A stretch of 13,377 nucleotides of DNA from Rhizobacter sp. (GTDB taxonomy: Bacteria; Pseudomonadota; Gammaproteobacteria; Burkholderiales; Burkholderiaceae_C): NCBI GenBank assembly GCA_025359585.1, contig JANYFX010000074.1:1-13377 (forward strand). The letters are read 5' to 3'. The position numbers and the translations under genes are program-made. Numbering within the stretch: position 1 is the first letter of the stretch; each line of letters begins with the position of its first letter. The notes below the pieces were generated by a model that saw only the letters and a program-made list of their open reading frames with translations, was not told the origin of the DNA and made no database searches. Below, in pieces: positions 6,638 through 13,273 of the stretch.

Positions 6638-7999
6638 ATGAACATCCACTCCGACCCCGGCCAGGCGCTGGCGCATTTCGCTGCCACGCTGCGCTTCGAA
6701 GACATCCCCGCGCCAGTGCTGCGCCGCACCGAAGACCTGTTCCTCGACTGGCTCGGCTCGGCGCTCGCCGGCAAGGGCGCGCGCCCGGTCGAGAGCATCG
6801 CGCGCTTCATGGAAAGCATGGGGCCGGCCGACGGCCCGAGCGAAGTCCTGATCCACCGGCGTGGCAGCAGCCCGCTGGTGGCGGCCGCCATCAACGCGGC
6901 GGCCTCGCACTTCGCGGAACAGGACGACGTGCACAACGGTTCGGTGTTCCACCCCGCCGCGGTCGTGTTCCCGCCCGCGCTGGCCGTGGCACAGGCGCTT
7001 GGCCTCGGCGGGCGCGATCTGTTGCGGGCGAGTGTGGTCGGCTACGAAGTCGGCATCCGTGTCGGCGAGTTCCTTGGCCGCTCGCACTACCGCGTGTTCC
7101 ACACGACGGGCACCGCCGGCACGATCGCGGCTGCAGCTGCTGTCGGCAGCTTGCTCGGCCTCACGCCAGCGCAGATGCAGCATGCGTTCGGCTCGGCCGG
7201 CACGCAGTCGGCCGGACTGTGGGAATTCCTGCGTGACGCGGCCGACTCCAAACAACTGCACACGGCGCACGCCGCAAGCGCCGGCCTCAGCGCGGCTTAT
7301 CTCGCGCACGACGGCTTCACCGGCGCCCAGCGCATTTTCGACGGCGTGCGTGGTTTGGCAGCGGGCATGTCGAGCGACTCCGATCCGACGCGCCTCTACG
7401 ATCGTTTGGGATCTCGCTGGGCGCTGATCGAGACCTCGTTCAAATTCCACGCCTCGTGCCGCCACACACACCCCGCCGCCGACGCCTTGCAGCAATTGAT
7501 GCGCGAGCACAAGCTGAGTGCCGATGCGGTGCAGCGTGTGACGGCGCAAGTGCACCAGGGTGCGATCGACGTGCTCGGCCCGGTCACCGACCCGCAGACG
7601 GTGCATCAGGGCAAGTTCTCGATGGGCACGGTGCTCGGGCTGATCGCCACGCGCGGCCACGCCGGGCTGGCGGAGTTCGATGCCGACTACAAGGCGAATG
7701 CGGTGGTGGCGTTCCGCAACAAGGTCGAGATGGTTCTCGACCCGGAAGTCGACGCCGCCTACCCCGCACGCTGGATCGGCAAGGTGCTGGTGCAGACGAC
7801 CGATGGCCGCACCTTGAGTGGCCGCGTCGATGAACCCAAGGGCGACCCGGGCAACACCCTCGACCGCGCCGAGATCGAGGCCAAGGCCGTGCGCCTGGCG
7901 CAGTACCAGGGCGGCGCGACCGAAGTGGAAATGCGCGGCGTGATCGAACGTGTGTGGGCGCTGGCCGATGCGCCCCTGCTTTCGAAGTTCTTCGGCTGA
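6638..7999 (+). CDS. MmgE/PrpD family protein (2-methylcitrate dehydratase / cis-aconitate decarboxylase superfamily)
   Basis: A 453-aa protein of full family length. N-terminal all-helical domain signatures include LFLDWLGSALAG (34-45), the active-site-like region EQDDVHNGSVFHPAAVVFPP (94-113; Asp97, His105) and the highly conserved VFHTTGTAGTIAAAAAVG (153-170). Lys205 in ADSKQLHTAHAASAG corresponds to the conserved Lys after the helical bundle. The smaller C-terminal domain begins around SFKFHASCRHTHPAADAL (267-284). The family includes PrpD, bacterial MmgE and cis-aconitate decarboxylase (IRG1/ACOD1), which makes itaconate. A member is also found in Pseudomonas itaconate loci, so the association is recurrent, but its reaction here is not determined. 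It begins 10 nt after the CoA-transferase stop. No strong Shine-Dalgarno sequence is visible, so expression probably depends on the operon. Confidence 0.93.
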   Translation: MNIHSDPGQALAHFAATLRFEDIPAPVLRRTEDLFLDWLGSALAGKGARPVESIARFMESMGPADGPSEVLIHRRGSSPLVAAAINAAASHFAEQDDVHNGSVFHPAAVVFPPALAVAQALGLGGRDLLRASVVGYEVGIRVGEFLGRSHYRVFHTTGTAGTIAAAAAVGSLLGLTPAQMQHAFGSAGTQSAGLWEFLRDAADSKQLHTAHAASAGLSAAYLAHDGFTGAQRIFDGVRGLAAGMSSDSDPTRLYDRLGSRWALIETSFKFHASCRHTHPAADALQQLMREHKLSADAVQRVTAQVHQGAIDVLGPVTDPQTVHQGKFSMGTVLGLIATRGHAGLAEFDADYKANAVVAFRNKVEMVLDPEVDAAYPARWIGKVLVQTTDGRTLSGRVDEPKGDPGNTLDRAEIEAKAVRLAQYQGGATEVEMRGVIERVWALADAPLLSKFFG

Positions 8000-8008
8000 A
8001 GCGTGGCG

Positions 8009-8827
8009 ATGCAACGATCGCTGCTGTTCGTGCCGGGCTCCCGGCCCGAGCGTTTCGACAAGGCGCTGGCCGCGGGCGCCGATGGGGTCATTGTCGATCT
8101 GGAAGACGCGGTCGCACCGACCGACAAGGTGACTGCGCGCGAATCGGTGCGCGCCTGGCTGCGGCCCGAGCACGCTGTCATCGTGCGCATCAACGCAGCC
8201 GACACGCCCTGGTTCGTGGACGACATCGCGCTTTGTGCTTTGCCCGGTGTGACCGCGGTGATGTTGCCGAAGGCCGAGCGCGCCGACACCATCGCCACAT
8301 TGATGGCCGCAGGCGCAAAGAGCGTGCTGCCGCTGATCGAAAGTGCGGTCGGTTTCGCAGCACTCGCGATCATCGCCGCCGCACCCGGCGTGCGGCGGCT
8401 GGTTTTCGGCTCCATCGACTTCCAGCTCGACCTGGGTATGCGTGACGCGCTCGAAGACGAACTTCTCTACTTTCGTTCGCAGATCGTGCTGGCCTCACGC
8501 CTCGCCGGTCTCGCCGCACCCATCGACGGCGTCAGTACCGCGATCTACGATGCCGTCACACTGCACGCCGACGTGCAACGCGCCCGCCGCCTCGGTTTCG
8601 GCGGCAAGCTGTGCATCCACCCGAAGCAGGTCGAGGGCGTGCACCGCGGATTCGCGCCCGGCGCCGACGAGCTCGCGTGGGCGCGGCGTGTGCTCGCCGC
8701 GTCGGCCGCGGCCGGTGGCGCCGCCATCGCCGTCGACGGCAAGATGGTCGACAAGCCGGTGTTGCTGCGCGCCGAACGCCTCGTCGCCGCGGCGGCGCTG
8801 ATCAGTCGTCCAGAAACCCGCCCTTGA
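8009..8827 (+). CDS. ccl: CitE/HpcH-HpaI family lyase, probable (S)-citramalyl-CoA lyase
   Basis: A 272-aa TIM-barrel lyase. Motifs are RSLLFVPGSRPERF (3-16), GADGVIVDLEDAVAP (23-37), VRIN (59-62), MLPKAE (85-90), the Mg2+ ligands Glu111 (PLIESAVGF) and Asp137 (FGSIDFQLDLG), and GKLCIHPKQV near the C-terminus. The proposed reaction is citramalyl-CoA cleavage to acetyl-CoA and pyruvate, the last step of itaconate degradation. Malyl-CoA-type lyases share these motifs. An in-frame GTG lies at 8003, but GAAG (7998-8001) is correctly spaced (7 nt) only for the ATG at 8009, which also fits the family start. It is the last gene of the operon, 9 nt after the MmgE/PrpD gene. Its 3' end overlaps the convergent 66-aa gene by 26 bp. 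Confidence 0.9.
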   Translation: MQRSLLFVPGSRPERFDKALAAGADGVIVDLEDAVAPTDKVTARESVRAWLRPEHAVIVRINAADTPWFVDDIALCALPGVTAVMLPKAERADTIATLMAAGAKSVLPLIESAVGFAALAIIAAAPGVRRLVFGSIDFQLDLGMRDALEDELLYFRSQIVLASRLAGLAAPIDGVSTAIYDAVTLHADVQRARRLGFGGKLCIHPKQVEGVHRGFAPGADELAWARRVLAASAAAGGAAIAVDGKMVDKPVLLRAERLVAAAALISRPETRP

Positions 8828-9002
8828 AGAAGCTCCACGCCGTGCCGTCGTGCAGGTAGAAGCAGCCGTCGGCGCAGTTTTCTTTCCCCGGAAAAAACTC
8901 GCGGTACTCGCGCGGCACGATGCGCGCGAGTTGCGAGTCGCTCAGTTCCTCGAACTGTTCGGGGTCGATAGGCTGGCCGACCTTCAGGCGTTGTCTTTCC
9001 AT
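8802..9002 (-). CDS. Small hypothetical protein (66 aa)
   Basis: I do not recognise a family. The protein starts MERQRLKVGQPIDPEQFEEL and ends WSFFKGGFLDD. It is acidic and aromatic-rich, with two Cys close together (ENCADGC) and no signal peptide or membrane helix. Third codon positions are mostly G/C as in the neighbours, and the residue mix looks protein-like, unlike the Arg/Ala/Pro-rich antisense frames around it. It lies 46 nt downstream of the ligase stop on the same strand and is probably the last gene of that operon. Its 3' end overlaps the lyase gene of the opposite strand by 26 bp. No good Shine-Dalgarno sequence is seen before the ATG, so I am moderately sure that it is expressed. 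Confidence 0.6.
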   Translation of the reverse strand: MERQRLKVGQPIDPEQFEELSDSQLARIVPREYREFFPGKENCADGCFYLHDGTAWSFFKGGFLDD

Positions 9003-9048
9003 CGCGGGGCTTCGAAGTTGCAGGCCGCATTCTGGCCCCGGCGCAGCT

Positions 9049-10626
9049 TCAGGGCAGCGTGCGCAGCAGCCGCTTCATCACCTTGCCGTTGGCATTGCGT
9101 GGCAAGGGCTCGGCGCTCCAGGTGAAACTTTCGGGCACCTTGTAGTCGGCCAGGCGTTCGGCGCAGTAGCGCTTGAGCACCTCGTCGTCGGGCCGCAACG
9201 ACGGTGCGTGCACGAAGGCATGCACGCGTTCGCCGAGGACAGGGCAGGGATTGCCGACGATCGCCGCTTCGACCACACCGGGCCAGGCCATCAGCACGTT
9301 CTCGACCTCGACCGAGTAGACCTTGAAACCACCGCGGTTGAGCATGTCTTTCTTGCGGTCGACGATGCGCACGAAGCCTTGTTCGTCGACCGACCCCATG
9401 TCGCCCGAATGCCAATAACCGGCGGTGAACTCGCGCGCGGTCGCCTGCGGGTTGGCCCAGTAGCCGGGCACGACCATCGGGCCGCCGATCCAGAGTTCGC
9501 CGGTGGCGCCAGGGGCGACTTCGCGGCCTTCGTCGTCCATCACGCGGATGTCGGCGGCGGGCAGGGCCACGCCGACGGAATCGGCGTGCGCGCGGGTAAG
9601 ACCGGCCGGGATCATGGTCGCGGGTGACGTGGTTTCGGTCGCACCGTAGGCGTTCTGCAAGGTGAGGCCGGGCAGGGCTTGTGCGAGTGCGTCGATGGTG
9701 GCGACCGGCATCGGCGCGCCACCATAACCGCCAACACGCCAGGCCGACAGATCCGCTTCGGCGAAGACCGGGCTCAGCAGGCAGAGCTTGTACATCGCCG
9801 GCACCATCAGCGTGTGGCTGACGCGCTCGCGCGCCATCAGCCGCACGAAGGCATCGGCCTTGAACTCGGGCACGATCACGACCGCGCCGCCGACCTGCCA
9901 CATCGTCGCGACGATCGCGATCAGGCCGGTCACGTGGCTGGCCGGTACCGCGAGCGCCGAACGGTCTTGCGCGCCGAGCTTCATGCAGGCCTGGAAGTGC
10001 AGCGCCGAATGTGCGATCGACAGGTGCGTGAGCATCGCGCCCTTGGGCTGGCCGGTCGTGCCCGAGGTGTAGAGGATCACCGCGACATCGGTTTCGCGCG
10101 TGGGTGCCGCGGGCGGAATCGTTTGCGCCGTGCTTGCCAGTGTGACGAGGCTGCTCGCTGCAATGCGGCGTGACAAGGCCGGCGAGTCGCTGCTGTCGGG
10201 CACACGCTCGGCGAGCTCGTCGTCGAACACGATCGCCATCGCGCCGCACTGGTTCGCGATGTAAGCCAGGCCCGGGCGCTGCTCGCGCACTCCTACCGGT
10301 ACCGCGATCGCACCGAGCCGTTGCAGGGCCAGCAGCACGGTCAGGAATTCGGGCCGGTTGCTCAGCAGCATCAGCACACGTTCGCCAGCGGCGATGCCCT
10401 GCGCGGCGAACGCGGCCGACAGGCGATCGGCTTCGTCACCGACTTGCGCGTAGCTCCAGCGGCGGCTTTCGAACACGCTGGCGTCGTGTTGCGCGCGCGA
10501 TGCACGCGAGCGCTCGAACATCGCATGCAGGCTCGTCGGCCGCTCGGCGAAACAGCGCACGATCCGGTCGCCGTACAAGGCCTCGGCGCGCAGCGCCGGC
10601 ATCTCGCAGTCTTGCCAGGGGCTCAC
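9049..10626 (-). CDS. AMP-dependent acyl-CoA synthetase/ligase (ANL superfamily)
   Basis: A 525-aa enzyme that activates a carboxylic acid to its CoA thioester through an acyl-adenylate. Numbered from the GTG, motifs in order are the P-loop YTSGTTGQPKG (186-196), YGGAPMP, the adenine-binding YGATETT, YWHSGDMG with the conserved Asp, the hinge region DRKKDMLNRGGFKVYSVEVE, and the C-terminal catalytic Lys in NANGKVMKR (about Lys515). The GTG at 10626 overlaps the livF stop as GTGA, a sign of coupled translation. An ATG at 10602 is an alternative, and the much longer open frame upstream lies inside livF and is rejected. Its place directly after livG-livF suggests it activates the acid imported by that transporter. 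Aromatic, medium-chain or dicarboxylic acids are all possible. Confidence 0.92.
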   Translation of the reverse strand: MSPWQDCEMPALRAEALYGDRIVRCFAERPTSLHAMFERSRASRAQHDASVFESRRWSYAQVGDEADRLSAAFAAQGIAAGERVLMLLSNRPEFLTVLLALQRLGAIAVPVGVREQRPGLAYIANQCGAMAIVFDDELAERVPDSSDSPALSRRIAASSLVTLASTAQTIPPAAPTRETDVAVILYTSGTTGQPKGAMLTHLSIAHSALHFQACMKLGAQDRSALAVPASHVTGLIAIVATMWQVGGAVVIVPEFKADAFVRLMARERVSHTLMVPAMYKLCLLSPVFAEADLSAWRVGGYGGAPMPVATIDALAQALPGLTLQNAYGATETTSPATMIPAGLTRAHADSVGVALPAADIRVMDDEGREVAPGATGELWIGGPMVVPGYWANPQATAREFTAGYWHSGDMGSVDEQGFVRIVDRKKDMLNRGGFKVYSVEVENVLMAWPGVVEAAIVGNPCPVLGERVHAFVHAPSLRPDDEVLKRYCAERLADYKVPESFTWSAEPLPRNANGKVMKRLLRTLP

Positions 10627-11276
10627 ACGGCGGCCCGTTCGACGTTGCCGCCGCGCTCGATCACCACCTCGCTGTCGACGATGCGGCGCGAATGGTTCAG
10701 GTCGCTCTGCGCGATCAGGACCGACGTGGCGCTGCCTTTCAACCCTTTGATCACTTCGCCGAGGCGTTTGGACAGAACCGGCGCCACGCCTTCGAAAGGT
10801 TCGTCGAGCAACAACAGCCGTGTGCCGACCGCCAAGGCGCGGCCGAGCGCGACCAGCTTCTGCTGCCCGCCCGAGAGCAGCAGGGCCTTGCGCGCGCGCA
10901 TCTCCAGCAGCTCGGGCAGGACGCGGTAGACGAGCGCGAGCCGCTCGGCTTGTTTCAGCGATTTGTTGACCCACACCGGCACGAGGATGTTCTCTTCGAC
11001 GGTCAACTCCGGCACGAGCCCGCGGTCTTCCGGCATGTAGCCGATGCCGAGCGCGGCGCGCGCGTGCGGTGGCAGTTTGCCGAGGTCTTGCCCGTCGAAC
11101 ACGATGCGACCCTGGCTGGGGGCCAGGTGGCCCATCAGCGTGCGGATCAGCGTGGTCTTGCCAGCGCCGTTGCGGCCGACCAGACCGACCATGCGGCCGG
11201 TGTCGACTTGCAGGGACAGGCCGCGCAGCACCTGCACCGACTGGATCGCGACGTGGACGGATTCGACTTGCAGCAT
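10623..11276 (-). CDS. livF: Branched-chain amino acid-type ABC transporter ATPase LivF
   Basis: A 217-aa ATPase with Walker A GRNGAGKTT (34-42), the Q-loop/IGYMPEDRGLVPELTVEEN region (78-96) typical of LivF, C-loop LSGGQQK (134-140) and Walker B LLLLDEP (154-160, Glu159). It pairs with LivG on the cytoplasmic face of a LivHM permease. AGGAA (complement of 11285-11289) lies 8 nt before the ATG. The gene begins 5 nt after the livG stop. At about 217 aa it is slightly shorter than most LivF (about 230-240 aa), with the difference at the C-terminus, which ends NVERAAV. In Burkholderiales, Liv-type systems often import aromatic or other organic acids, and the ligase gene next to it fits this. Confidence 0.93.
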   Translation of the reverse strand: MLQVESVHVAIQSVQVLRGLSLQVDTGRMVGLVGRNGAGKTTLIRTLMGHLAPSQGRIVFDGQDLGKLPPHARAALGIGYMPEDRGLVPELTVEENILVPVWVNKSLKQAERLALVYRVLPELLEMRARKALLLSGGQQKLVALGRALAVGTRLLLLDEPFEGVAPVLSKRLGEVIKGLKGSATSVLIAQSDLNHSRRIVDSEVVIERGGNVERAAV

Positions 11277-11281
11277 ATGGG

Positions 11282-12034
11282 CTATTCCTGCAACAGTTCG
11301 CCGGTGACGTAGCGGCGCACGTCGTCTGTCGCCAGCGCTTCGCCCGGCGCGCCGTCGGCGATGATGCGGCCGCTGTAGAACGCGACCACGCGGCTCGCGT
11401 AGCGCTCGACGATGTCCATGTCGTGTTCGACGAACAGCACCGTCATCGCTTCCTGCCCGAGCGCCGACATGATGGTTTCCATCATCGGGAATTTTTCTTC
11501 GGCCGAAACGCCGCTGGTCGGCTCGTCGAGCAGCAGCAGCTTCGGCGCGGCGGTCAGCGCCATCGCGATGTCGAGCAGCTTGCGGATGCCACCGGGCAGC
11601 TCGGCCACGCGGCGCTCGCGGTGCTCAGCGAGGCGAAAACGTTCGAGTAAGGCATCGGCCCTGTCGATCGCCGACGAACGCCGCGCCGGCTGCCAGAAGC
11701 TTAAGCGCTGGTCGTGGCACGCGTTGGCGACGAGCATGTTGTCGAGCACGCTCAGGTCGCCGTAGAGCTGCGGGATCTGGAACGAACGCGCCACGCCGAG
11801 CCGCGTGATCGCACGCGGCGCCAGCGGCGTGATGTCGCGGCCGTCGAAGTTGATATGGCCTTCGTCGGGCTTCAAGTAGCCGGTGATCATGTTGACGAAG
11901 GTGGTCTTGCCGGCACCGTTGCTGCCGATCAGGCTCACGCGTTCGCCTGCGGCGATGCTGATGCTGATGTCGGCCGCAGCGACCACCGCGCCGAAGCGTT
12001 TGTTGACGCCACGGGCTTCGAGCATCGCCGTCAT
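11282..12034 (-). CDS. livG: Branched-chain amino acid-type ABC transporter ATPase LivG (minus-arm copy)
   Basis: A 250-aa ATPase with Walker A GSNGAGKTT (37-45), the LivG-typical GVARSFQIPQLYGDLSVLDN (80-99), a C-loop reading LPGGIRK (146-152) and Walker B LLLLDEP (166-172). The C-terminus VFFAxSGRIIADG-like region and RRYVTGELLQE is typical of LivG ends. The C-loop serine is replaced by proline, as in the second copy at 12508-13263. The ATG at 12034 overlaps the livM stub stop as ATGA, and AAGGGG (complement of 12043-12048) is 8 nt upstream. By eye it is about 80% identical in protein to the plus-arm LivG. Confidence 0.94.
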   Translation of the reverse strand: MTAMLEARGVNKRFGAVVAAADISISIAAGERVSLIGSNGAGKTTFVNMITGYLKPDEGHINFDGRDITPLAPRAITRLGVARSFQIPQLYGDLSVLDNMLVANACHDQRLSFWQPARRSSAIDRADALLERFRLAEHRERRVAELPGGIRKLLDIAMALTAAPKLLLLDEPTSGVSAEEKFPMMETIMSALGQEAMTVLFVEHDMDIVERYASRVVAFYSGRIIADGAPGEALATDDVRRYVTGELLQE

Positions 12035-12153
12035 TTCGTCGACCCCTTGGTCCACAACGAGCCGATGCCTTTGGGGAGGAATCGGATCACGAACAGCAGG
12101 AACACACCGAGCGCCAGCTGCCAGGTGTTCGGAAAGTACGCACTCGAGAACGA
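12031..12153 (-). pseudogene. livM: livM 3' stub (minus arm, truncated at inverted junction)
   Basis: The last 40 codons of a LivM permease on the minus strand, reading SFSSAYFPNTWQLALGVFLL then FVIRFLPKGIGSLW and a stop overlapping livG. Similarity to the plus-arm livM end is nearly complete over SFSSAYFPNTWQLALG and stops at 12153. Beyond that point the minus-strand frame is only the antisense of the plus-arm livM. No N-terminal part and no plausible start are present. A complete LivM has roughly 300-350 aa, so most of the gene is missing. Alternatively, the gene is whole in the organism and the break is an artefact. Confidence 0.85.
12140..12153. other. Inverted fusion point of two liv loci (14-bp microhomology)
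   Basis: GCACTCGAGAACGA fits both sides. On the plus strand it reads A-L-E-N-E of livM (continuing L-R-V-E-Y-L-G). On the minus strand it reads S-F-S-S-A of the livM C-terminal region (continuing Y-F-P-N-T-W). It contains the palindrome CTCGAG (12143-12148) and a CTCG/CGAG mini-hairpin. Left of it livM-livG-livF run leftward, and right of it diverged livM-livG-livF run rightward. The boundary could be a genomic rearrangement or a chimeric join. Confidence 0.8.
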
Positions 12154-12508
12154 GCTGCGCGTCGAGTACCTCGGCGGCTCGGTGCGGCAGGCGATGGCGA
12201 TCAACTTCGTGCTCGCCGCGTTCTGCGGCGGGCTGGGCGGCGCGCTGGTGGTGATGTCGCTCGGCCACATCGAGCCCAACTTCAGCTTCTGGACCACCTC
12301 CGGCGAGTTCGTCTTCGTTGCGATCCTTGCAGGCTGGCAAAGCGTGGCCGCCGTCTTCGTCGCGAGCACAGTGCTGGAAGTGGTGCGTTCGTTTTCGAGC
12401 GCCTACTTTCCGAACACCTGGCAGCTCGCGCTCGGCCTCTTCCTGCTGTTCGTGATCCGCTTCCTGCCGAAGGGCATCGGCTCACTCTGGCACCGGGAGG
12501 GCCGCTGA
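12140..12508 (+). pseudogene. livM: livM 3' part (plus arm, truncated at inverted junction)
   Basis: The C-terminal 122 codons of a LivM inner-membrane permease, starting at ALENELRVEYLGGSVRQAM, a conserved LivM loop. Hydrophobic helices follow (INFVLAAFCGGLGGALVVM, FVFVAILAGWQSVAAVFVAS) and the end is LGLFLLFVIRFLPKGIGSLW. The frame remains open to the left of 12140, but that sequence is the antisense of the minus-arm livM/livG, so it is not a real N-terminus. About two thirds of the protein is missing. The TGA shares its A with the livG ATG (TGATG), and GGGAGG at 12495-12500 serves the next gene. The same truncation caveat applies as for the minus stub. Confidence 0.87.
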
Positions 12509-13263
12509 TGGGCGGCGCGCTGCTCGAGGCTCGTGGCGTCAACAAGCGCTTCGGCGCGGTCGTCGCGGCCGCCGACATGCAGATGAGCCTGGCCGGCGGC
12601 GAGCGCGTGAGCCTGATCGGCAGCAACGGCGCCGGCAAGACCACCTTCGTCAACATGATCACGGGCTACCTCAAGCCCGACGACGGCCAGATCCTGCTCG
12701 ACGGCCGCGACATCACGCCGCTTTCGCCGCGCGAGATCACGCGGCTCGGCGTGGCCCGCTCGTTTCAGATTCCGCAGCTCTGCGCCGACCTGACGGTGAT
12801 GGACAACATGCTCGTCGCCAACGCCTGCCACGACCCGGGCCTCAGCTTCTGGAAGCCGGCACGGCGGCGCGAGACGGCCGAGCGCGCCGATGCGCTGCTC
12901 GATCGCTTCAAGCTGCAGGAGCACCGCGGCCGGCGCAGCGCCGAGCTGCCGGGCGGCGTGAGGAAGCTGCTCGACATCGCGATGTCACTGTCGGCCGAGC
13001 CGCGCCTGCTGCTGCTCGACGAGCCGACCAGCGGCGTCGCCGCCGAAGAAAAGTTCCCGATGATGGACACCATCATGCGCGGGCTCGAGGACGCGGCGAT
13101 GACGGTGCTCTTCGTCGAGCACGACATGGACATCGTCGAGCGCTACGCCAGCCGCGTCATCGCCTTCTACGCCGGCCGCATCATCGCCGACGCCGCGCCC
13201 GGGCCGGCGCTGGCCAGTGCCGACGTGCGGCGCTACGTCACCGGCGAGCTGCTCGCCGAATAG
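12508..13263 (+). CDS. livG: Branched-chain amino acid-type ABC transporter ATPase LivG (plus-arm copy)
   Basis: A 251-aa ATPase co-linear with the minus-arm LivG. Walker A is GSNGAGKTT, the region GVARSFQIPQLCADLTVMDN matches, the C-loop is LPGGVRK and Walker B is LLLLDEP. The end RRYVTGELLAE matches the other copy's end. By eye count about 47 substitutions in 245 aligned residues separate the two (about 80% identity). Nucleotide identity looks near 85%, with most codons here changed towards G/C third positions. A strong Shine-Dalgarno GGGAGG (12495-12500) lies 7 nt before the ATG. It is followed 10 nt later by a livF start, so the module order is the same as in the minus arm. Confidence 0.94.
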   Translation: MGGALLEARGVNKRFGAVVAAADMQMSLAGGERVSLIGSNGAGKTTFVNMITGYLKPDDGQILLDGRDITPLSPREITRLGVARSFQIPQLCADLTVMDNMLVANACHDPGLSFWKPARRRETAERADALLDRFKLQEHRGRRSAELPGGVRKLLDIAMSLSAEPRLLLLDEPTSGVAAEEKFPMMDTIMRGLEDAAMTVLFVEHDMDIVERYASRVIAFYAGRIIADAAPGPALASADVRRYVTGELLAE

Positions 13264-13273
13264 GCCACCGGCG

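Noticed and set aside
3208..8173. Long open frames on the minus strand opposite the catabolic operon (up to about 620 codons)
   Set aside because: They are antisense to five well-motifed genes, are rich in Arg/His/Gln/Val-type shadow composition, show no family motifs, and arise because GC-rich third positions remove stop codons.
8876..8899. AT-rich imperfect hairpin (AGTTTT ... AAAACT) as a terminator between converging operons
   Set aside because: The stem is A/T-rich with a mismatch and wobble pairs, has no trailing T tract beyond the stem, and lies inside the 66-aa gene.
9049..10974. A 641-aa version of the acyl-CoA ligase
   Set aside because: The extra N-terminal part lies inside livF in another frame and has no similarity to ligases. 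The GTGA overlap with the livF stop gives a natural start.
11714..12508. A 264-codon plus-strand frame running through the liv junction as one protein
   Set aside because: Only the part after 12140 is LivM-like. The part before is the antisense of minus-arm livM/livG and cannot be a native N-terminus.
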